This document shows positions 1 through 8,381 of a stretch of DNA of 64,000 nt, piece by piece. Below the pieces are notes generated by a model. The model searched no databases and was not told where the DNA came from. It saw nothing but the letters and a program-made list of their open reading frames with translations. A program made the translations under genes and the position numbers. Position 1 is the stretch's first letter, and each line of letters starts with the position of its first letter. The stretch comes from Paenibacillus sp. FJAT-26967 (GTDB taxonomy: Bacteria; Bacillota; Bacilli; Paenibacillales; NBRC-103111): positions 1,500,048 to 1,564,047 of the forward strand of contig NZ_LMXH01000001.1 in the NCBI RefSeq assembly GCF_001541095.1, given 5' to 3'.

Positions 1-2
1 CC

Positions 3-491
3 CCATCTGCCTCTCCTTCAGCTTCACCGGGTTCATCCGTGGTCGAGATAGGGCTTAAGAATGCAGAAGGTACCGCCATCGGAACGGCGCGCTTCTCCTC
101 AGAAAATAGCGGAGTACGGTTAGAGGTCCAGGCAACGAAATTAACGCCGGGGGAGCATGGGATCCATATCCATGAATCGGGAGCTTGTGAAGGGCCGGAT
201 TTCAAATCCGCCGGTTCTCATCTTAATCCCGAATCCCGAATGCACGGGACTGAGAATCCCCAGGGACCCCATCTCGGAGATCTTCCGAACCTGAAAGCGG
301 AGGCAAACGGTGAAGCAAAATTGAATGTGCTTGTGGAAGGCTTCACGCTGGAGAAAGACAAGCCGGGTTCGCTGTTTAAGCAGGGAGGAACGTCGCTGGT
401 CATCCATGAGAAGCAGGATGATATGAAGTCTGATCCGGCTGGAAACTCGGGCAATCGTATCGCATGCGGCACGATTTCGAGCGGCAAATAG
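3..491 (+). CDS. sodC: Cu/Zn superoxide dismutase-like protein, 5' end outside window
   Basis: Likely extracytoplasmic superoxide dismutase of the SodC/YojM family, converting superoxide to hydrogen peroxide and oxygen. The frame is open to the left edge and begins with a Pro/Ser/Ala linker, as expected after a lipoprotein or signal sequence, so the true start lies upstream. Visible family features are the HGIHIHES copper ligands, GSHLNP bridging-histidine region, GDLPN zinc-ligand aspartate, VIHEKQDD histidine, and the cysteine pair in GACEG and RIACG. A GTG at 39 is in frame but looks internal. Family assignment is firm; enzymatic activity is inferred, since some Bacillus homologues bind metal poorly. 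Confidence 0.88.
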   Translation, partial: PSASPSASPGSSVVEIGLKNAEGTAIGTARFSSENSGVRLEVQATKLTPGEHGIHIHESGACEGPDFKSAGSHLNPESRMHGTENPQGPHLGDLPNLKAEANGEAKLNVLVEGFTLEKDKPGSLFKQGGTSLVIHEKQDDMKSDPAGNSGNRIACGTISSGK

Positions 492-525
492 GCCATAATT
501 GGCTAGCTGATGGAGGCAGGCAAGC

Positions 526-1203
526 ATGATCAAGACACAAGAACTCAAACAACAAATGGATGATTTATCCAGACAAAACGACATGCTGCTTGTAGAAGTG
601 GAGCAGTTAAAGAAAATGATCCAGAACAACGAACAGCAAGGAAATAACGGGCAGGGTTCTGCGGATAGCCCGGATCGTTCGGACCGTCAGTCTTCCTCGA
701 GCTCGTCCGGCTCAGGCGGGGCTGATCATTCTGCCGGCGGCTCGCAGGATGCCGGGAATAACGAGTCCGAGGCGGGCGATCTGGAGCAAGGGAATGATAA
801 CCAGGCTCAGAGCTCATCAGGGCAGATGACCCGGCGCAGTTCATCGACTAGACAAAAACAATCCGCCCCGAATGAGAGTTCTTCATCCGGAAGCCAGCAG
901 GGTTCTGCTCAAGATCAATCGGCTACAGGTCAGAACCAAGGACAGCAGCAGAGGGCGAATCAGGGGCAGAATCAGCAGAACGGCAGTCAAAGCTCCGGTT
1001 CCGGTGTATCCGCGATGGCAGACGATCTGAATGTCATCAAAAGCATGGTGGAGGAACTGGAAAGAAAAACAACGAGGCTGGTTTCGGATCAGACTAACGG
1101 ATCGCTGACGGAGAAGGATGTCGTTAATTTGATTTTGTATATGATGAATGGAATGATTGACTGGACTGCTGATTTTGTCAGTCAGAATAAGACATCTTCT
1201 TGA
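526..1203 (+). CDS. Low-complexity Ser/Gln/Asn-rich hypothetical protein
   Basis: Function not recognised. The 225-residue protein has three parts: an N-terminal helix of about 35 residues with heptad-like Leu/Met spacing (probable coiled coil), a central region of about 115 residues made almost entirely of Ser, Gly, Gln, Asn and Asp (probably disordered), and a C-terminal helical segment of about 65 residues rich in Leu, Val and Met. It lacks a signal peptide or membrane span. It starts 34 bp after the sodC-like gene behind a GGAGG site at 512-516 and is followed by a terminator, so the two may be co-transcribed. A structural or spore-associated role is possible but not shown. Confidence 0.8.
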   Translation: MIKTQELKQQMDDLSRQNDMLLVEVEQLKKMIQNNEQQGNNGQGSADSPDRSDRQSSSSSSGSGGADHSAGGSQDAGNNESEAGDLEQGNDNQAQSSSGQMTRRSSSTRQKQSAPNESSSSGSQQGSAQDQSATGQNQGQQQRANQGQNQQNGSQSSGSGVSAMADDLNVIKSMVEELERKTTRLVSDQTNGSLTEKDVVNLILYMMNGMIDWTADFVSQNKTSS

Positions 1204-1221
1204 ACAATTCGACAGGTATGA

Positions 1222-1243
1222 AGCCGTGAGAGCGGCTTTTTTT
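1222..1243 (+). terminator. Intrinsic terminator
   Basis: AGCCG/CGGCT stem with a six-base loop followed by a run of seven T, just after the low-complexity gene. Confidence 0.8.
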
Positions 1244-1244
1244 C

Positions 1245-1730
1245 TTGGGAAAAAAGAGGGAAACTCATTGATCCATTCTTTAGAGAATTCGACAAGATAC
1301 ACTTATTTACAGTTCACGGAAGTCCATATAAAGTAATGATAGTGTTGTTTACTCGCTGGGGCTTGACCTGCCTGAACCGGACTATTGAGAGGATGAGCTG
1401 GGAGTATGAGAAATTTGGATATTCGAATCATAAGCACACAGCTTGGATTACGCTCCGAATCGTTGGAGGCTTGGCTGGCAAAAGAACAGCAGACGAAATC
1501 AGAGCAGATTTACAAACCGGAAATGAGAAATCAGTGTCACGGATACGATCCGTATGAGAACAAACCTTCAGATGAAATGTCTATTATTTCTTTATAGTTA
1601 AGACTTATCCAGACGATTTGTACAGCACAGTGCGGATCGTCGCCCGGCTTCGGGTCCTCCCCTTACATATCTTCCGCCTCCTGCCTCCTGATTTCCATGT
1701 TAATTCCCACCAGAGTCAGGGTCCCTATAG
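1245..1730. other. Intergenic stretch without a convincing gene
   Basis: About 490 bases between two terminators. Two overlapping short frames (1336-1557 and 1406-1597, plus strand) exist, but neither has a well-spaced ribosome binding site or a recognisable product. It may be decayed coding sequence or spacer. Confidence 0.5.
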
Positions 1731-1752
1731 AAAAAGCCTCTCAGAGAGAGGC
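1731..1752 (-). terminator. Intrinsic terminator of the CBS-domain gene
   Basis: Read on the minus strand: GCCTCTC, three-base loop, GAGAGGC, then five T. Confidence 0.8.
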
Positions 1753-1777
1753 GCCGGCCAGTCGTCCCGTTAACAAA

Positions 1778-2191
1778 TTAAACGGGTGCTTGAAACATTT
1801 GTTTGGCACAATATTCGATAATATCGCTCCGTCTTACAATTCCGATAAAATTACCGGAGTCGTCTACGATCGGTACAAAGTTCTGCACCTTGGAGAGATC
1901 AATCAGATCTTCCATGTTAGCATGAATATGAACCGGTTTATTTTTCATACGAAGCGGTACTTCTTTAAGAGTATGCCGATGTGCATTATCGAATGTAACG
2001 CCCGGTGTATTTTTGAAATACCAGAGCAGGTCTCCTTCAGTTATCGTTCCCATATATTTTCCATCCTCCGTGAGGATAGGAACTGCTGTATACCGGTGAT
2101 ATTCCATACGCTCTAGCGTCTGGCGGAGTGTAGCATCAATCGTCGTCGTAATGACTTCCTGTTTGGGAAGCAGGAAAAAAGCAATGTTCAT
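1778..2191 (-). CDS. Tandem CBS-domain protein
   Basis: Small cytoplasmic protein made of one CBS pair (137 residues), a module that usually binds adenine nucleotides and regulates a partner. First CBS repeat is roughly residues 10-60 (YTAVPILTEDGKYMGTITEGD), second roughly 75-130 (FVPIVDDSGNFIGIVRRSDI). There is no fused catalytic domain. The start has an AAAGGAG site eight bases upstream. It resembles free-standing CBS proteins of Bacilli such as AcuB and DarB, but it has no ACT domain and I cannot assign it to either. It is divergent from the acetyltransferase gene at 2363. Confidence 0.85.
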   Translation of the reverse strand: MNIAFFLLPKQEVITTTIDATLRQTLERMEYHRYTAVPILTEDGKYMGTITEGDLLWYFKNTPGVTFDNAHRHTLKEVPLRMKNKPVHIHANMEDLIDLSKVQNFVPIVDDSGNFIGIVRRSDIIEYCAKQMFQAPV

Positions 2192-2362
2192 GAATCAGGC
2201 TCCTTTACGGGCTAATAACGTGATCAATGATGACCCTCATCAGTTATTATACTATATCGCCGGGATAGAAACGATAGGTGCTGACCCGGATGATCGCCTG
2301 GACAATGCGGTCTCAAATAAGCTATAGTATCTCGTAACATTCAGAAAAGGAGATACACAGCA

Positions 2363-2800
2363 ATGGAATTCATCCGTGTAACTAATCAGGAGCAGTTAAA
2401 GGAATGTCTGGATATCCGCAAGGAAGTATTCGTGATCGAGCAGCAGGTTCCGGTTGATTTGGAGATTGACGAAATAGATGCTTCCCCGGCAAGCGGGTAT
2501 CACGTCCTTATCCGGGAAGATAATCAAGGGGTGGCGGCAGCACGCTGGAAAGACTACGGGGAAGGCCGGGCCAAGCTGCAGCGTATTGCGGTACGCAAAC
2601 TTTTCAGAGGGACGGGCCTGGGTTCAAAGCTGGTATCAGGCATGGAGCTCCACGCCAAAGAACTCGGCTTTAGGGAAGCGGTTCTCGATGCACAATGCCA
2701 GGCCGAGTCTTTCTATGCGAAGATGGGGTACAAGACGATTTCGGAGGAACCGTTCGATGATGCGGGAATACCTCATGTACGAATGATCAAGTCGCTGTAG
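2363..2800 (+). CDS. GNAT-family N-acetyltransferase, YjcF-like
   Basis: Predicted acetyl-CoA-dependent acetyltransferase of 145 residues. The acetyl-CoA loop is visible as RKLFRGTGLGSKLV (about residues 78-91), preceded by the beta strand KLQRIAV and followed by the typical C-terminal AESFYAKMGYK segment. The N-terminal part with FVIEQQVPVDLEID matches the YjcF/ElaA-like subgroup. An AAAGGAG site lies at 2346-2352. Substrate unknown. Read alone, convergent with the histidine kinase gene whose stop is four bases away at 2804. Confidence 0.85.
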   Translation: MEFIRVTNQEQLKECLDIRKEVFVIEQQVPVDLEIDEIDASPASGYHVLIREDNQGVAAARWKDYGEGRAKLQRIAVRKLFRGTGLGSKLVSGMELHAKELGFREAVLDAQCQAESFYAKMGYKTISEEPFDDAGIPHVRMIKSL

Positions 2801-2803
2801 CTT

Positions 2804-4432
2804 CTATACCGCGTCTTTCTTGCGTGAAGAATAAGCTGGATTGGATTCTTCCGGGCTCGCCATCGGAAATGTCATAATGAAGCGGGTTCCTTTATTCACA
2901 GTGCTTTCGATCTCAATTGTCCCATCGTGATCCTGTACGATTTTGTGACAGATAGAGAGGCCGAGGCCTGTTCCACTGTCCTTCGTCGTATAGAAAGGGT
3001 TGAAGATCTGATCAAGCTGCTCCGGTGGAATTCCGGAGCCTTGGTCCTCTACCTCAAGGACAACATAGTAATCACGCGGATAAAGGCGGATGATTACTTT
3101 TTTATTGTCCTCCATGGACTCGTAGGCGTTCTTGATCAAATTAATGAGCAGCTGTATCATTTTATCCTGATCCATCCAGATATTCATCGGTTCTTGGGGA
3201 GGCACGTACACAACTTCATGACCGAACCGGCTCATTTCAGACAACGTTAGTGAAATTACCCGCTGAATGCATACCTGGAAAGATTGCACGCGGAAATGAA
3301 CGGCATGAGGCTTGGAGAATTGCAGGAACTCAGCAGTGAGCTCGCTCATCCGGCTGATTTCATCCATAATTAGCGGGTACCAGTTCTCGATGTTGTAACC
3401 GTTTGATTTTGAAATTTGCAGAAAGCCTTTAATCGTCGTAAGCGGGTTGCGAATTTCATGCGCCATACCCGAGGCAAGCTCCCCCACGATCCTTAGCTTT
3501 TCAGAACGCAGCATATGTTCCTCGCGTTTAAGCCACATCTCTCTTTTCATCTGGAATAAATTGTTCTCTGCAAGCAGTATGAGATCATCTTTAGTTCCGC
3601 CCTTATCGGTTAGAACGGCGCTTCCGTATGTAATTTGTATGCCCGTTAATTTGGGGAGTTCGGAGCCGAGCTGCTGTTCGATATACTGGAGCATCTGCTC
3701 CTGTTCTGTGTAAGCTAACGCTACAGCGAATTCATCTCCGCCATATCGGGAAATGAAGAAAGCTTCCGAGAACTTGATTTGCAGAAGGTCGGCCACCTGC
3801 TTCAGAATTAAATTCCCGGCCTGAAATCCTTGTGATTTATTCATGGCCTTTAAATCGGTACAATCAATCAGGATGAACATGACGTGCGATTCCTTATGAA
3901 GCAGGTCCTTTAACTGCTTGTGACAGGATTCGTAATTCGGAAGACCGGTCAATGCATCATGAGTAGTTAATTTTTTTCGTTCTCCCGCCAGTTTTTCTCC
4001 TTGTTTAATCGAGCTGATAAGCGTGACGGAAATGAGAATGAATACGGCGGAATTCGTTACGTAGAGAACAAGTCCCCATAGTGTCGAAAATGTCGTGAAT
4101 GAATGGACGACGGCTTTAGAAATGATCGGAAACAAAATCATATTAAGCCCGACTAGAGTCCAGATGGTTGATTTCGATTTATTGTCATGTAAATCAGCGG
4201 TAAGGATCAGTATATACAGGGAAAAACACCAGTCCGTCTGGGAAATCCAGTGAAACATAATAAGCAGAGCGAGTTTGGATAAAGATACATACAGAGAAGG
4301 TTCTTTCGTCAAATGGGCTAGAATGAGAAGGATACACAGCCCGATCAGCAGTAAATTATGCAGTGCCAGACCGAAAGAAAGAGATAGAACCGTAATAACG
4401 GAAGCATAAGAGGCCACGAACCATTTGTACAT
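2804..4432 (-). CDS. Membrane sensor protein: GGDEF domain fused to histidine kinase
   Basis: Unusual hybrid signalling protein (542 residues from the ATG at 4432, which is eight bases from AGAGGTGG; a GTG at 4444 overlaps that site). Residues 1-150 form about six membrane helices. Next comes a GGDEF domain beginning THDALTGLPN with an intact YGGDEF motif near residue 229. A helical linker leads to a HisKA domain (AHEIRNPLTT, phospho-acceptor His near 324) and a HATPase domain with NLIKNAYES, DQGSGIP and GTGLGLSI boxes. It could therefore both make cyclic-di-GMP and phosphorylate a response regulator, as KinB-like sporulation kinases do; neither output is proven, and no response regulator is adjacent. 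Confidence 0.9.
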   Translation of the reverse strand: MYKWFVASYASVITVLSLSFGLALHNLLLIGLCILLILAHLTKEPSLYVSLSKLALLIMFHWISQTDWCFSLYILILTADLHDNKSKSTIWTLVGLNMILFPIISKAVVHSFTTFSTLWGLVLYVTNSAVFILISVTLISSIKQGEKLAGERKKLTTHDALTGLPNYESCHKQLKDLLHKESHVMFILIDCTDLKAMNKSQGFQAGNLILKQVADLLQIKFSEAFFISRYGGDEFAVALAYTEQEQMLQYIEQQLGSELPKLTGIQITYGSAVLTDKGGTKDDLILLAENNLFQMKREMWLKREEHMLRSEKLRIVGELASGMAHEIRNPLTTIKGFLQISKSNGYNIENWYPLIMDEISRMSELTAEFLQFSKPHAVHFRVQSFQVCIQRVISLTLSEMSRFGHEVVYVPPQEPMNIWMDQDKMIQLLINLIKNAYESMEDNKKVIIRLYPRDYYVVLEVEDQGSGIPPEQLDQIFNPFYTTKDSGTGLGLSICHKIVQDHDGTIEIESTVNKGTRFIMTFPMASPEESNPAYSSRKKDAV

Positions 4433-4565
4433 ATAGAAATCCACCTCTTGGCAGGTCTTGTAAGCATCTCATCAGGGATTCGACTGGTTAGCAGTGGATG
4501 CAGTATAGGACCTGTTAGTTTCAAAGAACTAGGTCGAAAGACTTATTAAAATTGTTTCAATAAGT

Positions 4566-4589
4566 AAAACCAGGTGCGTACACCTGGTT
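4566..4589 (-). terminator. Intrinsic terminator of the metallo-hydrolase gene
   Basis: Nine-base perfect stem AACCAGGTG/CACCTGGTT with a four-base loop; TTTTAC follows on the minus strand. Confidence 0.65.
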
Positions 4590-4596
4590 CCGTTCT

Positions 4597-5340
4597 CTAT
4601 AAAGTATAGATTTGGTGCTGCTTAATAAAAGTCATTTTTCCTGATTTGCCCACATGCAAAGGCATACTATCTCCGTAATGCATCAAATAGATCCGGGATT
4701 GCACCGACTCGGGTAAGGTCAGCAGTTCTTCGAGCGAAGCATGCACGACACCCGGACTCTCAAGCTGGCAGTCATGGAAAATCCGTTTGCATTTGCGTTT
4801 GTGGATGATTTCCCGGGTAAGCAGTTCCGGGCAAAAACGAATATCGGCACTATAAAAAATTTGATCGTTTACAAAAAGAGAGAAGCTCTTCTTTCCCGTA
4901 ATATGAGGGGTTTCCATAATTTCGATCTGCAGGCCTTCATGGATAGAGACAGGATGCCCTTCATGTAGGAGCTCGACTTCGAAGTAATCCGTTAAGCCGG
5001 ACAATTCCTCACCCGCATTCTCCATTCCGCCTTTGAGTGTATGTTCCCAAATAGCCTCTTCCAACGCGGCGGGAAGATAGAGCTTTAATTTACGTCCGTA
5101 TTTGTAACGCATTTGAAAGGCAAGTTCCTCAAGCCCGCCGACATGGTCGGAATGAAGATGGGTAATCAGTACGCCTCCGAGTTCATTCACTTGAATGTTC
5201 AACTCATGGAGCGCGCGGGGAGCTGTATTGCCCGCATCCACCAGAAGCGTAAATCCGTTGCAGGTCCAGAGTGCATTGTTGTTATAGAATTTCTTGGCAA
5301 AAGCACTGCCGGTTCCGATCATTTGCAGCTGTAAGCTCAC
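4597..5340 (-). CDS. MBL-fold metallo-hydrolase, RNase Z-like
   Basis: Predicted zinc-dependent hydrolase of the metallo-beta-lactamase superfamily (247 residues). The metal site HLHSDHVGG is near residues 60-68, with further ligands in TPHITGKKS, YSADIRF and the C-terminal MHYGD. The order and size resemble RNase Z/ElaC-like or arylsulfatase-like members, but the long exosite arm of true tRNase Z is not evident, so the substrate is unknown. The GTG start at 5340 is supported by GGAGG seven bases upstream. Confidence 0.82.
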   Translation of the reverse strand: MSLQLQMIGTGSAFAKKFYNNNALWTCNGFTLLVDAGNTAPRALHELNIQVNELGGVLITHLHSDHVGGLEELAFQMRYKYGRKLKLYLPAALEEAIWEHTLKGGMENAGEELSGLTDYFEVELLHEGHPVSIHEGLQIEIMETPHITGKKSFSLFVNDQIFYSADIRFCPELLTREIIHKRKCKRIFHDCQLESPGVVHASLEELLTLPESVQSRIYLMHYGDSMPLHVGKSGKMTFIKQHQIYTL

Positions 5341-5514
5341 AAAACGGCCTCCGTTCTCTAGAGATACGTTCTTTCACAACTCTAGCACGGAAAAAGTTGG
5401 ATTTCAACCGCTTTCATTCTGTAAAAGTTTTGTAGGATACGACTTCTGTACGGAGGGCGGCAGTGATATAATGGAAGGTGAAGAGGCATTAGGTAAGGAA
5501 AGTAGGGGGTTAAG

Positions 5515-5994
5515 ATGGCATTATCTCTGGGGTCAAATTTACAAGCGATTTCACTGTTCGGTACGCTGGGTATGGCGCTTCTTGTTCTTGCTATCCGGAT
5601 GAAGGCATCCAAGCGGCCTGTGAATGCGATGAAGATATTAATGCCGCCCATTGGAATGAGCACAGGCTTTCTTATGTTTGTGGCTCCAATGACACGCATA
5701 CCGGTGACGTGGGGATTACTTGCTTTTGCAGTAGGGGCAGTCGTGTTTGCCTACCCTCTGATCCGCAGTTCAGGATTTACCAAGCAGGGTGATTATGTTT
5801 ATCTTCACCGTTCCAAAGCTTTTCTGTTTATTTTGATCATCCTGCTCGCTATTCGGATGCTGCTCCACGGTTACGTGGAAGAATTTATCAGCGTCTATCA
5901 AACCGCTTCCGTGTTCTTCATTCTTGCATTTGGCATGCTCCTCCCGTGGAGGGTTGCCATGTACGTGCAGTACCGCAAATTGATGAATTCATAG
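5515..5994 (+). CDS. ccdC: CcdC-family membrane protein
   Basis: Integral membrane protein of 159 residues with about five hydrophobic helices (near 10-27, 45-60, 64-80, 102-118 and 128-148). Sequence and size match the CcdC/DUF1453 family encoded next to ccdA-ccdB in Bacillus, where its role in cytochrome c maturation is uncertain. Here no ccdA or response-regulator gene adjoins it, so context gives no support for that role. GGGGG lies before the ATG at 5515, and a clear terminator follows. Confidence 0.78.
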   Translation: MALSLGSNLQAISLFGTLGMALLVLAIRMKASKRPVNAMKILMPPIGMSTGFLMFVAPMTRIPVTWGLLAFAVGAVVFAYPLIRSSGFTKQGDYVYLHRSKAFLFILIILLAIRMLLHGYVEEFISVYQTASVFFILAFGMLLPWRVAMYVQYRKLMNS

Positions 5995-6008
5995 AAGACT
6001 GTTAACCT

Positions 6009-6059
6009 GCCGCCGTTATTTCAGGGCTTGTGCCCTGATTAACAGGCGGCCCGTTTTTT
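6009..6059 (+). terminator. Intrinsic terminator after ccdC
   Basis: Outer GCCGCC/GGCGGC stem with an inner CAGGG/CCCTG stem, then six T at 6054-6059. It overlaps the 3' end of the convergent Spo0E-like gene. Confidence 0.8.
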
Positions 6060-6206
6060 CATGGACTCTACAATCAGACCATCTAATTGCTGGCTGATTT
6101 CCACTACTTTGGGATGATTCATATTATATTTATGTTTAGCAGCCATAAACGACAGTACACCTTTTAATTGCTCGATCTCCAGATCTAGTGTGAATGGGAT
6201 GGACAT
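6039..6206 (-). CDS. Spo0E-family aspartyl-phosphate phosphatase
   Basis: Short gene of 55 residues, MSIPFTLDLEIEQLKGVL at its start, ATG at 6206 with AGGAGGAGG about ten bases upstream. Family hallmark: HPKVVEISQQLDGLIV (residues 31-46), the helix carrying the SQxLD signature of Spo0E-like phosphatases. Such proteins dephosphorylate Spo0A~P and delay sporulation. Two predicted helices make up almost the whole protein, as in known members. The gene is convergent with ccdC, and its last 20 bases share the ccdC terminator hairpin. Confidence 0.88.
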   Translation of the reverse strand: MSIPFTLDLEIEQLKGVLSFMAAKHKYNMNHPKVVEISQQLDGLIVESMKKRAAC

Positions 6207-6321
6207 AATACGTGAAACCTCCTCCTATAGTAGAAATGAGTGTGTCATAAAGGGATGGATGCCGGGTATTCGTTTATTTGCAGTTGAGCTTAGCTAAACA
6301 AGTTGGAGAGGAACAGAAGAT

Positions 6322-7269
6322 ATGTCATGGGTTTTGTGGAGTGCAGCTGCGCTCATCTCCTTTGTAATAGTAGGTTCTGTCGGGATTTCCGCCTATGTAG
6401 GATGGCAGCTTACACATCCGAGGAGGCAGCCTGTAGATGATTCGCCTCAAACCTATGGGCTGAATTACCAGGATGTAGAATTTGCAAGCCGTACAGATTC
6501 AATGGTGCTGAGCGGCTGGCTGATTTCTCCCGAGGAGAATGGCTGTGATCAAACGGTTATGACGATTATCTTCGCGCATGGCTATGCCGGTAATCGCTTG
6601 GAGCGCGGTCTGCCTGCTCTCGCACTTGCAAACACGCTTGTCCGTTCCGGATACCGGGTACTTCTGTTTGATTTCAGGAATTCAGGGAAATCTTCAGGGA
6701 CCATGACTTCGGTCGGTTATTATGAGAAGCGGGATCTCCTCGGAGCCATTGATTGGATATCGGATAAATTTTCGGCGCAACCCATAGGTTTAATCGGTTT
6801 TTCTATGGGAGCGACTACGTCTTTGCTCGCAGCGGCTGAACACCAGAATGTGGCAGCCGTAATTGCGGATAGTCCTTTTCACCATTTGAAAAAATATTTG
6901 AAGACGAATTTACCGGTGTGGTCCGGACTTCCGAACTTTCCGTTTACACCTCTTATTCTGAGTCTGTTCCCTCCGCTGCTTAAGATTGATCCGGAGGAAG
7001 TGGATGCTATGTCTGCAGTAGAGGCGATCTATCCACGGCCAGTCCTCTTTATTCACAGCCGGGATGACGCGGCCATACCGCAGAACTCATCGGAACAATT
7101 ATGGGAGCGGCATCAGGATCGGTTTGAATTCTGGCCTACTGTCGGCGCGCCTCATGTTGGTTCCTATCAGATGCTGCCCGAGGAATATGCTGGACGTGTC
7201 CTGGATTTTTTTGGTTCCGTTCACACGAAGGACAAACCTTTGGAACCTGCCGCACGCTTATTCCTGTAA
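6322..7269 (+). CDS. Membrane-anchored alpha/beta hydrolase
   Basis: Serine hydrolase of 315 residues with one N-terminal membrane helix (residues 5-28) and an alpha/beta-hydrolase domain. The oxyanion region is FAHGYAGNR near residue 94, the nucleophile elbow is GFSMGA near residue 160 (Ser), the acid is in HSRDDAAIP near 246, and the catalytic His is in GAPHVGSY near 278. It resembles the YqkD-like group of Bacilli; natural substrate unknown. A GGAG site precedes the ATG. Confidence 0.87.
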   Translation: MSWVLWSAAALISFVIVGSVGISAYVGWQLTHPRRQPVDDSPQTYGLNYQDVEFASRTDSMVLSGWLISPEENGCDQTVMTIIFAHGYAGNRLERGLPALALANTLVRSGYRVLLFDFRNSGKSSGTMTSVGYYEKRDLLGAIDWISDKFSAQPIGLIGFSMGATTSLLAAAEHQNVAAVIADSPFHHLKKYLKTNLPVWSGLPNFPFTPLILSLFPPLLKIDPEEVDAMSAVEAIYPRPVLFIHSRDDAAIPQNSSEQLWERHQDRFEFWPTVGAPHVGSYQMLPEEYAGRVLDFFGSVHTKDKPLEPAARLFL

Positions 7270-7374
7270 TTCCCATTAACCGCAATTCATTCCTGTGAAT
7301 CGGTCTTTTGGAAAAAATATTATTTTTACCGGAAACGTATAAATTCAGCATAGAACCCTCGTGATAGAAGGGGT

Positions 7375-7403
7375 TTGACCTGTCTGATATTCCATGTTAC
7401 GAT
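7375..7403 (+). promoter_or_regulatory. Sigma-A-type promoter for the DUF1292 gene
   Basis: TTGACC at 7375-7380, 17-base spacer, TACGAT at 7398-7403, 60 bases before the start codon. Confidence 0.6.
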
Positions 7404-7463
7404 ACGTTCGAGATACGCTTTATAAGCATTAAATTAAATTGAAAAACGAAATGAGGTTCTACG

Positions 7464-7781
7464 ATGAGCGATCACAAACACGAGCATGGCGAGGATTGCG
7501 GATGCGGGCATGACCACGATCATGAGCATGAAGAGAGTGTATTTATAGTAACGGACGAAGAAGGTAAAGAGCATGAGATGGTCATGGTCTATACCTTCGA
7601 ATCCAAGGAACAGCTTTATGCGGTTCTTCTCGACAAGAATGACCCTGAAGCGGATGGCGTTATTTTCCGTGTAGAAGAAGAAAACGATGATGCTTACCTG
7701 GTAAACATTGAGGATGAAGAAGAATGGGAACGCGTCGTAACTGTTTATAACAAAATTATTGAAGAAGAGAACCGCGAATAG
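7464..7781 (+). CDS. DUF1292-family acidic protein with His-rich head
   Basis: Cytoplasmic protein of 105 residues related to YrzB of Bacillus. The first 25 residues are rich in His, with Cys-Gly-Cys at 13-15 (CGCGHDHDHEHEE), and could bind metal such as nickel or zinc. The rest is the conserved acidic DUF1292 fold with repeated Asp/Glu. In Bacillus yrzB lies next to yrrK/yrzL-type genes; here it stands alone with its own promoter, a point of difference. Function unknown. Confidence 0.85.
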   Translation: MSDHKHEHGEDCGCGHDHDHEHEESVFIVTDEEGKEHEMVMVYTFESKEQLYAVLLDKNDPEADGVIFRVEEENDDAYLVNIEDEEEWERVVTVYNKIIEEENRE

Positions 7782-7828
7782 TTTGCGGGTATCCATGCAT
7801 GAGTTCGTGAAGCCCAGCTGCACGTACA

Positions 7829-7868
7829 ATAAAAAATCCCTTTTCCTGCCTGACAGGAAGAGGGATTT
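7829..7868 (-). terminator. Intrinsic terminator of the gene at 7888
   Basis: About 15-base stem (7834-7848 with 7854-7868) and a six-T tract when read on the minus strand; may also stop the convergent DUF1292 transcript. Confidence 0.75.
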
Positions 7869-7887
7869 CTGCGTTGATGCTTGGATG

Positions 7888-8307
7888 TTATTTGCGCGGG
7901 TTAAAAAACATGGTGCGACCGTTAAATAGTTCCAGTTCCGCTTTCCATTGGCGGGCCAAATACTTGCAGAGTTCGTTGCCTTTGGATTTGTCGCCATGTG
8001 ATGACGTGTCCGGAAGAACAACCTGAACATAATGCTGTTCTTTGTCTTCCTTTATCCGGGAACCGACACCCAGAACGATATTCCGGTAACGGGAAGAGGT
8101 TCCTTTTAAATAAAACCATTTGCCTTCCGCCTCAGGCGGGGTTTCCATCGTATAAGGAAAACCCGCAGCGTCGTACTCCCATCCGAGCTGCTCACCAGTT
8201 CGGGCCAGCTGCAGTTTGTACTGGGAAAGCTGTTCCTTCAGTTCTTCTAACGTGAGGGAAGATAGGGTGGAACCTGTGACAAAACGAATAAATGCGCTCT
8301 GACTCAT
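7888..8307 (-). CDS. Conserved hypothetical protein, possibly DUF1885
   Basis: Soluble protein of 139 residues. The ATG at 8307 is chosen because AGGAGGTG lies nine bases upstream; an upstream in-frame ATG at 8340 has no such site. The protein has an N-terminal helix with LTLEELKEQL, a strand-rich centre (GKWFYLKGTSSRYRNIVLGV) and a C-terminal helix ending in RTMFFNPRK. The pattern suggests the DUF1885 family known from Bacillales, but I make that match from memory with limited certainty. No membrane span or catalytic motif. Confidence 0.72.
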   Translation of the reverse strand: MSQSAFIRFVTGSTLSSLTLEELKEQLSQYKLQLARTGEQLGWEYDAAGFPYTMETPPEAEGKWFYLKGTSSRYRNIVLGVGSRIKEDKEQHYVQVVLPDTSSHGDKSKGNELCKYLARQWKAELELFNGRTMFFNPRK

Positions 8308-8381
8308 AAATAACGGCACCTCCTGACAGCAATCCCCCACATCATAGCATTAGCGGTCATTTTTTACAATTGGGCTGTCTG

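Noticed and set aside
1336-1597. Two overlapping short plus-strand frames
   Set aside because: No well-spaced ribosome site, no recognisable product, and they overlap each other in different frames.
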